Below, one piece after another: positions 34,410 to 41,685 of a DNA stretch of 41,685 bases. Position 1 is the stretch's first letter, and each line of letters begins with the position of its first letter. The stretch spans positions 1-41,685 of the forward strand of contig JAOZUO010000048.1 of the NCBI GenBank assembly GCA_029938605.1, written 5' to 3'. The notes beneath the pieces are model-generated. The model saw only the letters and a program-made list of their open reading frames with translations, did no database searches and was not told the DNA's origin. The DNA is from Deltaproteobacteria bacterium. GTDB lineage: Bacteria > Myxococcota_A > Polyangia > HGW-17 > JAJRWW01. A program made the position numbers and the translations under genes.

Positions 34410-35624
34410 ATGTCCGACATGTATAACGAGGCACTGCGAGCGTTTCTGGCCCCTGTGGTGAAGTATATGGACGACGACGGGATCAGCGAGATCCTGATCA
34501 ACGCTCCGGACGACGTCTGGGTGGAGCAGGGTGGTCGTCTCTACCGTACCGACGCCCGGTTCACCGAGGACGGGATCATGGCGGCGGCCCGGTCCATGGC
34601 GCAGTTCGTGGGCCGGCCCCTGTCGGAGGAGCGTCCCCGGCTGGACGCGCGCCTGCCCGACGGCTCGCGTATTCACGTGATCCTTCCGCCCATCGCCCGC
34701 CACGGCGTGACCATCTCCATCCGGAAGTTCTTCCCCGGGGGGTTGACCCCGGAGCAGTTGGTGAGCTTTGGCTCCATCTCCTGGCCCATGGTCTCTCTCA
34801 TCGAGGCCGCCGTGCTGTGCAAGCTCAACGTGGTGGTGGCCGGCGGAACGGGTTCGGGAAAGACCACGTTGCTCAACTGTGTCTCCTCCTTCATCCCCAA
34901 CGAGGAGCGGATCATCACCATCGAGGACTCCGCCGAGCTGCAGCTCACCCAGGAGCACCTGGTCTCCCTGGAGAGCCGCCCCGCGGACGAATACGGGAAG
35001 GGCGAGGTGTCCATCCGGGATCTGCTGCACTCGTCGCTGCGGTTGCGGCCCGACCGCATCGTCATCGGTGAGGTGCGGGGAGGGGAGTGCTTCGATCTGC
35101 TCCAGGCCTTAAACACCGGCCACGGCGGCTCCATGACCACCACCCACGCCAACACGCCCAAGGAGACGCTCACGCGCCTTGAGAGCCTGGCTCTGCTGTC
35201 GGGCATCGAGCTGCCCCTTCGCGCCGTGCGGTCCCAGGTGGCCGCCGCCATCGATCTGATCATCGCCTGTGATCGCTTCGTGGACGGCACGCGGAAGATC
35301 ACCCACATCTCCGAGGCGCTGCCCCTGGATGAGCGCGGGGACTACCAGGTGCAGGACCTGTTTGTGTTCACCCAGACGGCGCGGGACCCCGAGGGCGTGC
35401 AGGGCTACTTCGCACCTACGGGGGTCATCCCCAACTTCCAGCGCAAGATGCTGGCCAACGGCTTCGATGAGTTCGTCGACGAGTACTTCGATCCGCTGTA
35501 CCAGGGCCTTGAGCAGCCGCCCATCTACGAGGGCGTCTCCGCCTTTGAGGACCTGGAGCCTCACCCGGATCTCGACGCCAAGAGCACCGATACCGTAGCC
35601 GGTGCCCACCCCGAAGAGTACTAG
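34410..35624 (+). CDS. cpaF: CpaF/TadA-type secretion ATPase, solitary
   Basis: The 404-residue protein has an N-terminal domain (ISEILINAPDDVWVEQ) and a RecA-type ATPase core: Walker A GGTGSGKTT, the Asp box (IITIEDSAELQ), Walker B RIVIGEVRGGE and the His box GGSMTTTHANTP. It belongs to the CpaF/TadA branch of type II/IV secretion ATPases that power Flp/Tad pili or related systems. No pilin, TadB/C, RcpA or other assembly gene adjoins it in this window, which is unusual. It starts 13 bp after the transferase gene and may be co-transcribed. ATG 34422 is an alternative start. Confidence 0.93.
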   Translation: MSDMYNEALRAFLAPVVKYMDDDGISEILINAPDDVWVEQGGRLYRTDARFTEDGIMAAARSMAQFVGRPLSEERPRLDARLPDGSRIHVILPPIARHGVTISIRKFFPGGLTPEQLVSFGSISWPMVSLIEAAVLCKLNVVVAGGTGSGKTTLLNCVSSFIPNEERIITIEDSAELQLTQEHLVSLESRPADEYGKGEVSIRDLLHSSLRLRPDRIVIGEVRGGECFDLLQALNTGHGGSMTTTHANTPKETLTRLESLALLSGIELPLRAVRSQVAAAIDLIIACDRFVDGTRKITHISEALPLDERGDYQVQDLFVFTQTARDPEGVQGYFAPTGVIPNFQRKMLANGFDEFVDEYFDPLYQGLEQPPIYEGVSAFEDLEPHPDLDAKSTDTVAGAHPEEY

Positions 35625-35651
35625 ACAGCCTCAGCGTTCCAGGAGATTCAC

Positions 35652-36038
35652 ATGGACTTCGAGACCATCCAGACCGACCGCGCCCCCGCGGCCATCGGCA
35701 CCTACTCCCAGGCCGTGCGGGCCGGCGACACCGTATACGTGTCCGGGCAGATCCCGCTTGTGCCCGAGACCGGCGAGATCGTGGAAGGCGACGTGGAGGC
35801 GCAGATCCGCCGCACCTTCGACAACCTGCTCGCTGTGGTGGAGGCTGCCGGCGCCTCCCTGGCCCAGGTGGCGAAGCTGACGATCTACCTGACGGACCTG
35901 TCCCATTTCCCGAAGGTAAACGAGGTCATGGCCGAGTACTTCAAGCCGCCCTATCCTGCCCGAGCCGCCCTCGGCGTGGCCGCACTGCCCAAGGGTGTCG
36001 GCGTGGAGATGGACGCGGTCGTGGTGGCCAATGGCTGA
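35652..36038 (+). CDS. ridA: RidA family reactive-intermediate deaminase
   Basis: The 128-residue protein matches the RidA/YjgF/UK114 family throughout: [21 protein letters not shown] at the start, then [35 protein letters not shown] and the closing [24 protein letters not shown] with the conserved Arg and Glu. It hydrolyses reactive enamine/imine products of PLP enzymes such as threonine dehydratase. A perfect AGGAGA precedes ATG 35652. Its stop overlaps the start of cinA by 8 nt. Confidence 0.96.
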   Translation: MDFETIQTDRAPAAIGTYSQAVRAGDTVYVSGQIPLVPETGEIVEGDVEAQIRRTFDNLLAVVEAAGASLAQVAKLTIYLTDLSHFPKVNEVMAEYFKPPYPARAALGVAALPKGVGVEMDAVVVANG

Positions 36039-37308
36039 GAAGGACCAGGAGGTGGGTGGCAAAGTGGGTGGTGAGGTGCGGTCAGCCACACTCCTGATCA
36101 TCGGCGACGAGCTGTTGGCCGGGGAGATCGCCGACAAGAATGGTCCCTACCTCGCCGAGCAGCTCACCGCACGAGGTCTGCGCGTGGTGGAGCTGCGCGT
36201 GTTGCCGGATCACACTGACACCATCGCCGGAGCCGTACGTGCGGCCTTGGCGAAGTCTTCGCTCGTGGTGCTGTGCGGCGGGCTCGGACCCACCTCCGAT
36301 GATCGCACCACCGAGGCCGTCGCCCAAGCCCTCGGCCGTCAGACCGTGCATGACGACGAGGCCTGGGAGCACATCCGCGACGTCTTTGGCGTGCCCGACC
36401 ATGAGCCGCCGCAGGGCAACGAGAAGCAGGCGCAGATCCCCGAGGGCGCCGTGGTGCTCCAGAACCGCTGGGGCACGGCGCCCGGTTACCTCGCCACTGA
36501 AGGGACCGCCCAGGTGGCGGTGTTGCCCGGCCCGCCCCGGGAGAATCGCCCCATGTTCACCGAGGCGCTGTGGCCCCTGCTGGCAAAGGAGGCCGGCGCG
36601 GGGCCGTTGGCCGAGACCCGGGTCTTTCGGGTGTTCGGCCTGCCCGAGAGTGGTGTGGGCGATCGTCTGCGGGAGGTGGAGGCCGCCTACCCTGATCTGC
36701 GCGTGGGCTACCAGGCCCGGTTCCCTGAGATCCTGGTGAAGCTGCGCCTGGACTCAACCCAGCACGAGATCGGAGACGCGGCCGCCCAGGCGCTGCATCA
36801 AGCGTTGGGTCCCCATCTCTACAGTGAGGGCGAGGCCACCCTGCCCGAGGTGCTTGGCCGGGAGCTTGCGGCCCAGCACAAGAAGGTGGTCACCGCCGAG
36901 AGCTGCACCGGAGGGCTGGCCGCCAAGCTGCTCACGGATATCCCCGGCTCCACTGGCTGGATGGACCGCGGTTTCGTCACCTACACCAACGAAGCCAAGA
37001 CGGCCCTGCTCGGCGTCCCAGAGGCGCTGTTGGCTGAGCACGGCGCCGTTAGCGAGCCCGTCGTCAGGGCCATGGTGGCCGGCGCCCTTCAGAGGTCCGA
37101 AGCCCAGGTGGGAATCGCCATCACCGGCATCGCCGGACCCACCGGCGGCACTAAGGACAAGCCCGTGGGCACGGTATGGCTGGCCTGGGGCCACCGCGAC
37201 GACATCGAGGCTCGCCAACTCCGCTTCCCTTTCAACCGCGATTTCAACCGCATCGTCAGCGCCTGGGCCGCCCTGGGTCAGCTCTACCGTTTCGTATTGA
37301 AGGGTTGA
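36031..37308 (+). CDS. cinA: CinA family protein (nicotinamide-nucleotide amidase)
   Basis: The 425-residue protein has both CinA halves. The N-terminal MoaB-like domain (COG1058) has [15 protein letters not shown] and [15 protein letters not shown]. The C-terminal PncC domain has [34 protein letters not shown] and GIAGPTGG. CinA deamidates nicotinamide mononucleotide to nicotinate mononucleotide (pyridine nucleotide recycling), and the N-terminal domain hydrolyses ADP-ribose. ATG 36031 overlaps the RidA stop (ATGGCTGA), so the two are translationally coupled. Confidence 0.95.
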   Translation: MAEKDQEVGGKVGGEVRSATLLIIGDELLAGEIADKNGPYLAEQLTARGLRVVELRVLPDHTDTIAGAVRAALAKSSLVVLCGGLGPTSDDRTTEAVAQALGRQTVHDDEAWEHIRDVFGVPDHEPPQGNEKQAQIPEGAVVLQNRWGTAPGYLATEGTAQVAVLPGPPRENRPMFTEALWPLLAKEAGAGPLAETRVFRVFGLPESGVGDRLREVEAAYPDLRVGYQARFPEILVKLRLDSTQHEIGDAAAQALHQALGPHLYSEGEATLPEVLGRELAAQHKKVVTAESCTGGLAAKLLTDIPGSTGWMDRGFVTYTNEAKTALLGVPEALLAEHGAVSEPVVRAMVAGALQRSEAQVGIAITGIAGPTGGTKDKPVGTVWLAWGHRDDIEARQLRFPFNRDFNRIVSAWAALGQLYRFVLKG

Positions 37309-37313
37309 AACCG

Positions 37314-37820
37314 CTAGAACAGCGTAAACTTCAAGTTGATGAAACGCATGATGTCTTCGACCTCAAGCGATGACTCTTCAATAATTCGCTCGGTTTCTCC
37401 CCCGAACAGCTTCCCAATTATTCCGCCGTTCATGGTGGAAACGTAGACCTGTCCATCAGACTTTTCGTAGACGGCAAAGGATTTCGGCATCATGTTGCCG
37501 ATCTTTTTGCGATCGTCGGCCTTCAGCATCTGGGCGGCAAATTTTCCGTGACAGTATTTGATGATCTTGAATTTGCCGATCTCGAAACCGCCGTGCTTCT
37601 TCACCTCGTAATTCTGATCGATGATTTCGGTGACGTGCCAGCCAGGCTTCTGGTTGATCCGGTCCCTGATAACGCGCACGGTTTTGTCAAAGTCGTAGGG
37701 GCTTTTTAGCTCCTTCACCATCATTCTGCTGGCGGATACATTGATGGTCGCCGCGGTAAAAATGGCCCCCAGCACGAAGCCCAACACGAGGGATGCTGCA
37801 ACAAGTACTTTGGTTTTCAT
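37314..37820 (-). CDS. Exported DUF302 domain protein
   Basis: The 168-residue protein has an N-terminal hydrophobic anchor or signal (VLVAASLVLGFVLGAIFTAATI), then a DUF302 domain: SPYDFDKTVRVIRDRI, PGWHVTEIID, IIKYCHGKFAAQ, MPKSFAVYEKSDGQVYVSTMN. A single conserved-position Cys (KYCHG) is present. Codon choice and composition are AT-richer than in the surrounding genes, as in the upstream SLAC1 gene, with which it forms a two-gene operon (21-bp gap; AAGAAGGG ribosome site). The function of DUF302 is unknown; the pairing suggests a role with the channel. Confidence 0.85.
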   Translation of the reverse strand: MKTKVLVAASLVLGFVLGAIFTAATINVSASRMMVKELKSPYDFDKTVRVIRDRINQKPGWHVTEIIDQNYEVKKHGGFEIGKFKIIKYCHGKFAAQMLKADDRKKIGNMMPKSFAVYEKSDGQVYVSTMNGGIIGKLFGGETERIIEESSLEVEDIMRFINLKFTLF

Positions 37821-37841
37821 TTGATCCAGGCCCTTCTTTTA

Positions 37842-38792
37842 TCAGTCTTCGTTAACGCAGATTTCCTGCGCCCGGATTTTGAGAATGGTCTTCCAGCTGA
37901 CAAAGCCGATTGCCAGCACCAACAGAGTAAACATGGACAGGGATGCAACCTTGTAGATCGCCTGGGCGGTTACTTGAAATGCTACTGCCGCGGCGAGGGT
38001 TACCGCCGCCAGTGGGAACGTCAACGCCCACCAGGAAATGAAGAATTTAACTTTGTAGAAGCTTTTCCGCAAAAATACGAGAAACGCCACAAAGAAAAAA
38101 GACAGATAAAGAAGGAGCACGGAGACCACGTCCCAGCTCTGGGTGATCCGCATGTACGCGATGAACCCCACGGCGGGCGGCGCAATCAGAATGAACAGGG
38201 TTGGCAGAAACTTCTGGGGTAGCTGGTCGTGAAAAATGACCCGGTTGAGGAAGATGACAAACAGCACGACCCAGAAGAATATCCCCACGGCAAAGTAGAC
38301 AAAAGAGAAGCCGTTGGGCAAAAAGTCCACCCCGGCCACGGGGACCAGGATGTTCCCCACCACAGGGATGAACCACGCAGGGTTCATGAAGTGAATTTCA
38401 AAATTGTGCTGCACCCAGAAGGCGATGGTGTGCAGCATCAGAACCGTGTGCAGAGCCACTCCCATCCACCACAACACCAGCGACACAAACGGCCAGTAGC
38501 CCAAAAATGCGATGGAGAGAAGTAGCAGACTGATGGATATGGCGGAGAAAAAATTTATGCGGATTCGATGTCGGAAGTCCACCACCACCTGATCAAAGTG
38601 TTTGACGGCTTTCAGGCCATATAGGAAGGAGACGAGCAAAAACAGTCCAAAGGTGAAAAACAGCATTCCGTCAAATACGAATTTGGGCATCCACTGTAGG
38701 TGGTAGTATTTGCTGAATACAATGGTCAGTCCGGACATCCCCATCACGATGGCGTATGCGGTAATTGGAAAAAAACGAAGGCGTTCCTTCAT
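37842..38792 (-). CDS. SLAC1/TDT-family anion channel
   Basis: The 316-residue, very hydrophobic protein has about ten membrane spans, consistent with the TehA/SLAC1 fold. The start RFFPITAYAIVMGMSGL is characteristic of the family's first helix, and NPAWFIPVVGNILVP is the conserved mid-protein motif (usually WxxP...P). AGGAGAGG stands just upstream of ATG 38792 (complement); earlier in-frame ATGs lack such a site. Such channels pass small anions such as chloride, nitrate or sulfite. The AT-richer sequence suggests horizontal acquisition together with the DUF302 gene. Confidence 0.88.
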   Translation of the reverse strand: MKERLRFFPITAYAIVMGMSGLTIVFSKYYHLQWMPKFVFDGMLFFTFGLFLLVSFLYGLKAVKHFDQVVVDFRHRIRINFFSAISISLLLLSIAFLGYWPFVSLVLWWMGVALHTVLMLHTIAFWVQHNFEIHFMNPAWFIPVVGNILVPVAGVDFLPNGFSFVYFAVGIFFWVVLFVIFLNRVIFHDQLPQKFLPTLFILIAPPAVGFIAYMRITQSWDVVSVLLLYLSFFFVAFLVFLRKSFYKVKFFISWWALTFPLAAVTLAAAVAFQVTAQAIYKVASLSMFTLLVLAIGFVSWKTILKIRAQEICVNED

Positions 38793-39045
38793 CTGCCTCT
38801 CCTGTTTCCGGTTGGTCATTCGGTGGCGTTCAGTATGAATGCCCGATGACAGCCACAGTGTAGTAACCATGAAAAATCTGGAATCAAGGGTCAGACCACA
38901 ACAGTCGCAGTCGATTTGTTGTTTTCTTCCGCGTTGAAAATGCGGGGTCTCGGTTCTCTATCAGGGCCATCGAGCAACTGGTCAATTGTTTGCTCTCGTC
39001 GGACCTAATGGGGTCATTGACGAAAACAGGGAATTCGTGGAGGTG

Positions 39046-39558
39046 TCAGCGGCGCTTGGGGGACTTGACGTTTGTGACCGAGAGGACCGAGGCGGCGAGG
39101 TGATATCTGCCGCGTTTCGCGGGAGTTTTGGGTCGGTGGCGCAGGTACACCCGGGCCCGGTCGCCCTGGGTCAGCCCAAGTGGGTTGTATATTCGGGGAC
39201 CGGGTTGGTACTGGTAGCGCAGCTTGTAGGTGAAGCGGACGCGCTGGCCGCGACGGAGCCTTCGCTTGCTTCGGACGACCCTGATGATGCGAGCATCCAC
39301 GCGCAGCTCTTGTCCCTTGAGGATCCTGCGGGACCTGTGGGACTTGCGGGTGCTGCCTGAGTGGTAGCGTCGTGAGGCATAGCTGGACTTGACCCGGACC
39401 CGCTCCACCTTGATGACGAGCACCTCCGGTGCGGTCTTTTGCATGGCTCGGGCCGTGGCGTAAAGGCGCTGTTTCCGCTGGCGCGCGATCCTCGGCGGCA
39501 GCACAGCCATGGCCTCAGAGCCCGAAAACAGGATGACTATCAAGACACAAGCTCGCAT
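39046..39558 (-). CDS. Basic exported protein of unknown function
   Basis: AAGGAG precedes ATG 39558 (complement). The 170-residue protein has a signal peptide (VLIVILFSGSEAMA) and a strongly basic mature part rich in Arg/Lys (RRYHSGSTRKSHRSRR, KRRLRRGQRVRFTYKLRY). The spacing of beta-like segments (APEVLVIKVERVRV, RVDARIIRVVRS, RARVYLRHR) suggests a small barrel, perhaps OB-like. No family is assigned. It lies 11 bp downstream of the cupin gene on the same strand. Confidence 0.7.
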   Translation of the reverse strand: MRACVLIVILFSGSEAMAVLPPRIARQRKQRLYATARAMQKTAPEVLVIKVERVRVKSSYASRRYHSGSTRKSHRSRRILKGQELRVDARIIRVVRSKRRLRRGQRVRFTYKLRYQYQPGPRIYNPLGLTQGDRARVYLRHRPKTPAKRGRYHLAASVLSVTNVKSPKRR

Positions 39559-39569
39559 GGGGTTACTCC

Positions 39570-39917
39570 TTACGCGTAGCTATTGGGTACCAGGCACACG
39601 AAGGAGAAGTTCGTGTCCCCGGTGTTTTTGAACTGGTGCATTTCGTCGGGGAGCACCAGGGCCATGGCGCCGGGGACCAGGGGATGGTCTCGGTCATCCT
39701 GGTGCAGCACACCCTGTCCTTCGAGCACCACGTTCATGTGCTCAAAGGGGTGTTGGTGGTAGGGCGTGTAGCCTCCGGGGCTGAGGGTGAATACCCTCAG
39801 GGCCATGAGGGGCGCACCGTCGGCGGGACCGAGCACCAAGCGCTTGACTGCGTCGCGGGCGCCTTCCATGTCCACGGGTGTAGATTCGATGTCGGTCCAG
39901 TGCTTCACGATTTTCAT
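39570..39917 (-). CDS. Small cupin-domain protein
   Basis: The 115-residue single-domain cupin shows both motifs. Motif 1 is TPYHQHPFEHMNVVLEGQGVL (metal ligands HQH...E...) and motif 2 is VLPDEMHQFKNTG with the last His. It would bind a divalent metal and could be an isomerase, dioxygenase or sugar-binding protein; the substrate is not evident. Confidence 0.9.
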   Translation of the reverse strand: MKIVKHWTDIESTPVDMEGARDAVKRLVLGPADGAPLMALRVFTLSPGGYTPYHQHPFEHMNVVLEGQGVLHQDDRDHPLVPGAMALVLPDEMHQFKNTGDTNFSFVCLVPNSYA

Positions 39918-40044
39918 GATGTACCTCTACTGGTCCCTCCGGTTCAGGGTCATAGAGCCCCGGGGAAGGTTTGTTGCCCAGTATGCGTCAATAGATCAGC
40001 ATGGCAACCCAGGACATTGATCCAGGACACTGACACTGATACTG

Positions 40045-41172
40045 ATGCGTATGTTCCCCACTCCCCGTATGCTTCCCACTGTCTGGTCGATCCTCGCGGT
40101 GCTGCTGTTGTCGGTGGCTTGTGAAGAGCAGGTCCTGAGGCCGCCGGTGAACGAGATGGCGTTGCCTGGAGCGATGATCGTACGGTTGCAGGGGGCGCCG
40201 GGGTCATCGCTCGCGCCCATCCCCATCGCCGTGCTCCCCTTCACCCACGACAGTGACACGGCCGTGGTTGGCCAGCGGCGAGTGCACGCGTACGACTGCG
40301 CCCCGGCCATTTCCCAGCGGGGCCCGGAGGTTCACTACGAGTTGATGGTTCATCGCCAGGGGATCCTCCGGGTCCTGGTGCAGGGTGCGACCGGGGTGGA
40401 CGTGGACGTGCACCTGCTCACGGATCCGAGCCTGACCTGCCTGGCCCGGGGGGACCGGAAGCTGGGCGTCGGGCTGGATCCCGGCATCTACCGCCTGGTG
40501 GTGGACACCCACGGCGCCGCGGGGCCCTATCGACTGGATGTGTCGCTGGACCCACCCGAGCCCGTGGTTCTCGGCTCCCTGTGGAACACCTACTACTACC
40601 TGGCCAACGAGGCGGACCACGAGACTCCGGCGGATACCCCTCTGTTCAGCGGCGACTGCGACATCCTGGCCGACGTCCCCGAGGCCTTCCACGACGATCT
40701 GTGCATCGAGGGCAGCGGTATTCTGCGAGATGGTCGCGTGGTGAACTACACCTCCACCTGTACCCGGGAGTGCTTCGCCGCGCTGACCTGCGGCCGTCAC
40801 CGGAGCTACAAGATTTGTTATCGGGTCCTCGAACCGGACCGCTATCCCTGGGGCATGGGCGTACAGGGGCGCGCCTTGGAGCCGGATGTATCCATCGCCG
40901 TGGACCGGCGCCTGATCCCCATCGGAACGATCTTGTATTTGCCCGAGCTCGACGGCGTGATCCCCCCGGGCCGTAGCGAGCCCCATAACGGTTGCGTGAG
41001 GGCCGACGACATCGGCGGCGCCATCAAGGGCGATCACATCGACATATTCGCCGGCACGCGCCAGCGCTGGCGGGCGTGGGAGCGCATCTTTCCCACCCGG
41101 TCCTGGTTCACGGCGATCCTATTCCACCCCCGCTGTTACAACACACCGGGCTTTGCCGCCGGTGGCCTATGA
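40045..41172 (+). CDS. Lipoprotein with C-terminal 3D (double-psi barrel) domain
   Basis: The 375-residue protein has a lipoprotein-like signal (ILAVLLLSVAC, Cys 26). A middle segment (about 95-175), GILRVLVQGATGVDVDVHLL...PGIYRLVVDTHGAAGPYRLDVSL, resembles a bacterial pre-peptidase C-terminal (PPC) domain. The C-terminal part carries the 3D motif: SIAVDRRLIPIGTILYLPEL, then VRADDIGGAIKGDHIDIFAG, with the three conserved Asp. 3D domains occur in MltA and Rpf/YocH-type muralytic proteins, so it probably acts on peptidoglycan at the outer membrane. Several extra Cys suggest disulfides. Its stop overlaps the next start (ATGA). Confidence 0.87.
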   Translation: MRMFPTPRMLPTVWSILAVLLLSVACEEQVLRPPVNEMALPGAMIVRLQGAPGSSLAPIPIAVLPFTHDSDTAVVGQRRVHAYDCAPAISQRGPEVHYELMVHRQGILRVLVQGATGVDVDVHLLTDPSLTCLARGDRKLGVGLDPGIYRLVVDTHGAAGPYRLDVSLDPPEPVVLGSLWNTYYYLANEADHETPADTPLFSGDCDILADVPEAFHDDLCIEGSGILRDGRVVNYTSTCTRECFAALTCGRHRSYKICYRVLEPDRYPWGMGVQGRALEPDVSIAVDRRLIPIGTILYLPELDGVIPPGRSEPHNGCVRADDIGGAIKGDHIDIFAGTRQRWRAWERIFPTRSWFTAILFHPRCYNTPGFAAGGL

Positions 41173-41618
41173 TAAAACGTCTTGCGCTCGCGCTGGTGGG
41201 GTTCTGGGTCGTCCTGGGGGCGGTGGTGGTCATTGTGGCGCTCACCACCGCTGACGAGCCCAGCCCTTCGCACAAGGTCCGGGGCCCCATGACCTGTGCT
41301 TCGTTGCAAGCGCGCGCCGAGCGCTGCGCCGACGGGCTGTCGGACCTCGCCGGCGACCTGTACGCCGAGTACATGAAAAAGCAGGGCGAGTCGGCTGTGG
41401 GCGACTCCACTCAGCGTTTTGTGGTGGTCACCGCGGTGCATGGCGCCATCGGTGACAAGAAGGTCGCCGCCTACTGCAAGCGGTACTGGGACTCGAAGCA
41501 TCCACGCATTCGCCAGGTCCGGGCTCAGGTAGCGGCCTGCTTCAAAAAGCCCGGCTGCAAGGACTTCATCGAGTGCTTGCGCACGGTGGCTCGCCAGACG
41601 GATCTCACCGGGTTCTGA
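41169..41618 (+). CDS. Small single-span protein with paired cysteines
   Basis: From ATG 41169 the protein is 149 residues with an N-terminal span (LALALVGFWVVLGAVVVIVAL) and a soluble helical part with spaced cysteines (TCASLQARAERC, AYCKRYW, ACFKKPGCKDFIEC), likely forming disulfides in the periplasm. The 4-bp ATGA overlap couples it to the 3D-domain lipoprotein. No family is recognised. Confidence 0.75.
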   Translation: MIKRLALALVGFWVVLGAVVVIVALTTADEPSPSHKVRGPMTCASLQARAERCADGLSDLAGDLYAEYMKKQGESAVGDSTQRFVVVTAVHGAIGDKKVAAYCKRYWDSKHPRIRQVRAQVAACFKKPGCKDFIECLRTVARQTDLTGF

Positions 41619-41630
41619 GGTCGCCTGGAC

Positions 41631-41685
41631 GTTTCAACGCTTGGAGTTTCAACGCTTGGAGTTTCAACGCTTGGAGTTTCAACGC
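41631..41685. repeat. 15-bp tandem repeat running off the window
   Basis: GTTTCAACGCTTGGA starts at 41631, 41646, 41661 and 41676 with no mismatch, the last copy cut by the window end. It begins 12 nt after the stop codon at 41618. Confidence 0.97.

Noticed and set aside
41631..41685. Possible CRISPR array
   Set aside because: The units are 15 bp and contiguous, with no spacers between them.

Overview
The window is GC-rich and gene-dense. It reads as chromosomal DNA from a Myxococcota/Bradymonadota-like (former deltaproteobacterial) organism. This rests on gene content only: a large Ser/Thr kinase with a pseudokinase half and a TPR tail, a PP2C phosphatase, a giant membrane TPR protein, many lipoproteins and proline-rich secreted proteins, and a lipoprotein with a DDGVDNDGDGDIDEADC calcium-type repeat. 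No rRNA or marker gene allows a firmer placement.

Layout. 1-1566: a two-gene nucleotidyltransferase/winged-helix unit behind a perfect 14-bp palindrome; the nucleotidyltransferase looks internally deleted. 1757-8995: a signalling and envelope cluster with a PP2C-cNMP-domain phosphatase, a beta-barrel protein, a tandem DsbA-like protein without CXXC motifs, and a pseudokinase-kinase receptor. 9032-9877: a tRNA-Leu(GAG) with its own promoter, then a CPBP (CAAX-type) membrane protease. 10159-13357: a SpoIID-like protein and a lipoprotein of degenerate aspartic-protease type. 13368-17458 (minus): a TPR membrane protein translationally coupled to a LuxR-type response regulator. 17658-21612: a coiled-coil membrane protein, a small exported protein, an RlmD-type rRNA methyltransferase, a lipoprotein and a SAM hydrolase (DUF62).

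21886-26344 is an accessory segment: a zinc-ribbon/Coa1-like membrane protein, an exported protein whose 3' end runs antisense into a Fic gene, and a Fic protein preceded by an eight-unit 21-bp tandem array. 26345-37308 returns to house style: a lipoprotein with a repeat-built signal peptide, a membrane-anchored unknown, a membrane histidine kinase, a GPI-ethanolamine-phosphate-transferase-like enzyme, a lone CpaF-type ATPase, RidA and CinA. 37314-38792 (minus) is a visibly AT-richer SLAC1 channel/DUF302 pair, probably acquired. 39046-41618 holds a basic exported protein, a cupin, a 3D-domain lipoprotein and a small Cys-rich membrane protein. The window ends inside a 15-bp tandem repeat.

The most striking property of the whole window is the number of tandem repeats whose unit is a multiple of three and which sit inside genes. 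They lengthen linkers, tails and even a signal peptide without breaking frame. Other arrays (21 bp, 8 bp, 15 bp) lie outside genes. I found no clear complete new defence system. The best candidates for something undescribed are the Fic gene with its iteron-like array, the membrane GPI-transferase-like enzyme, and the palindrome-controlled nucleotidyltransferase/winged-helix pair.
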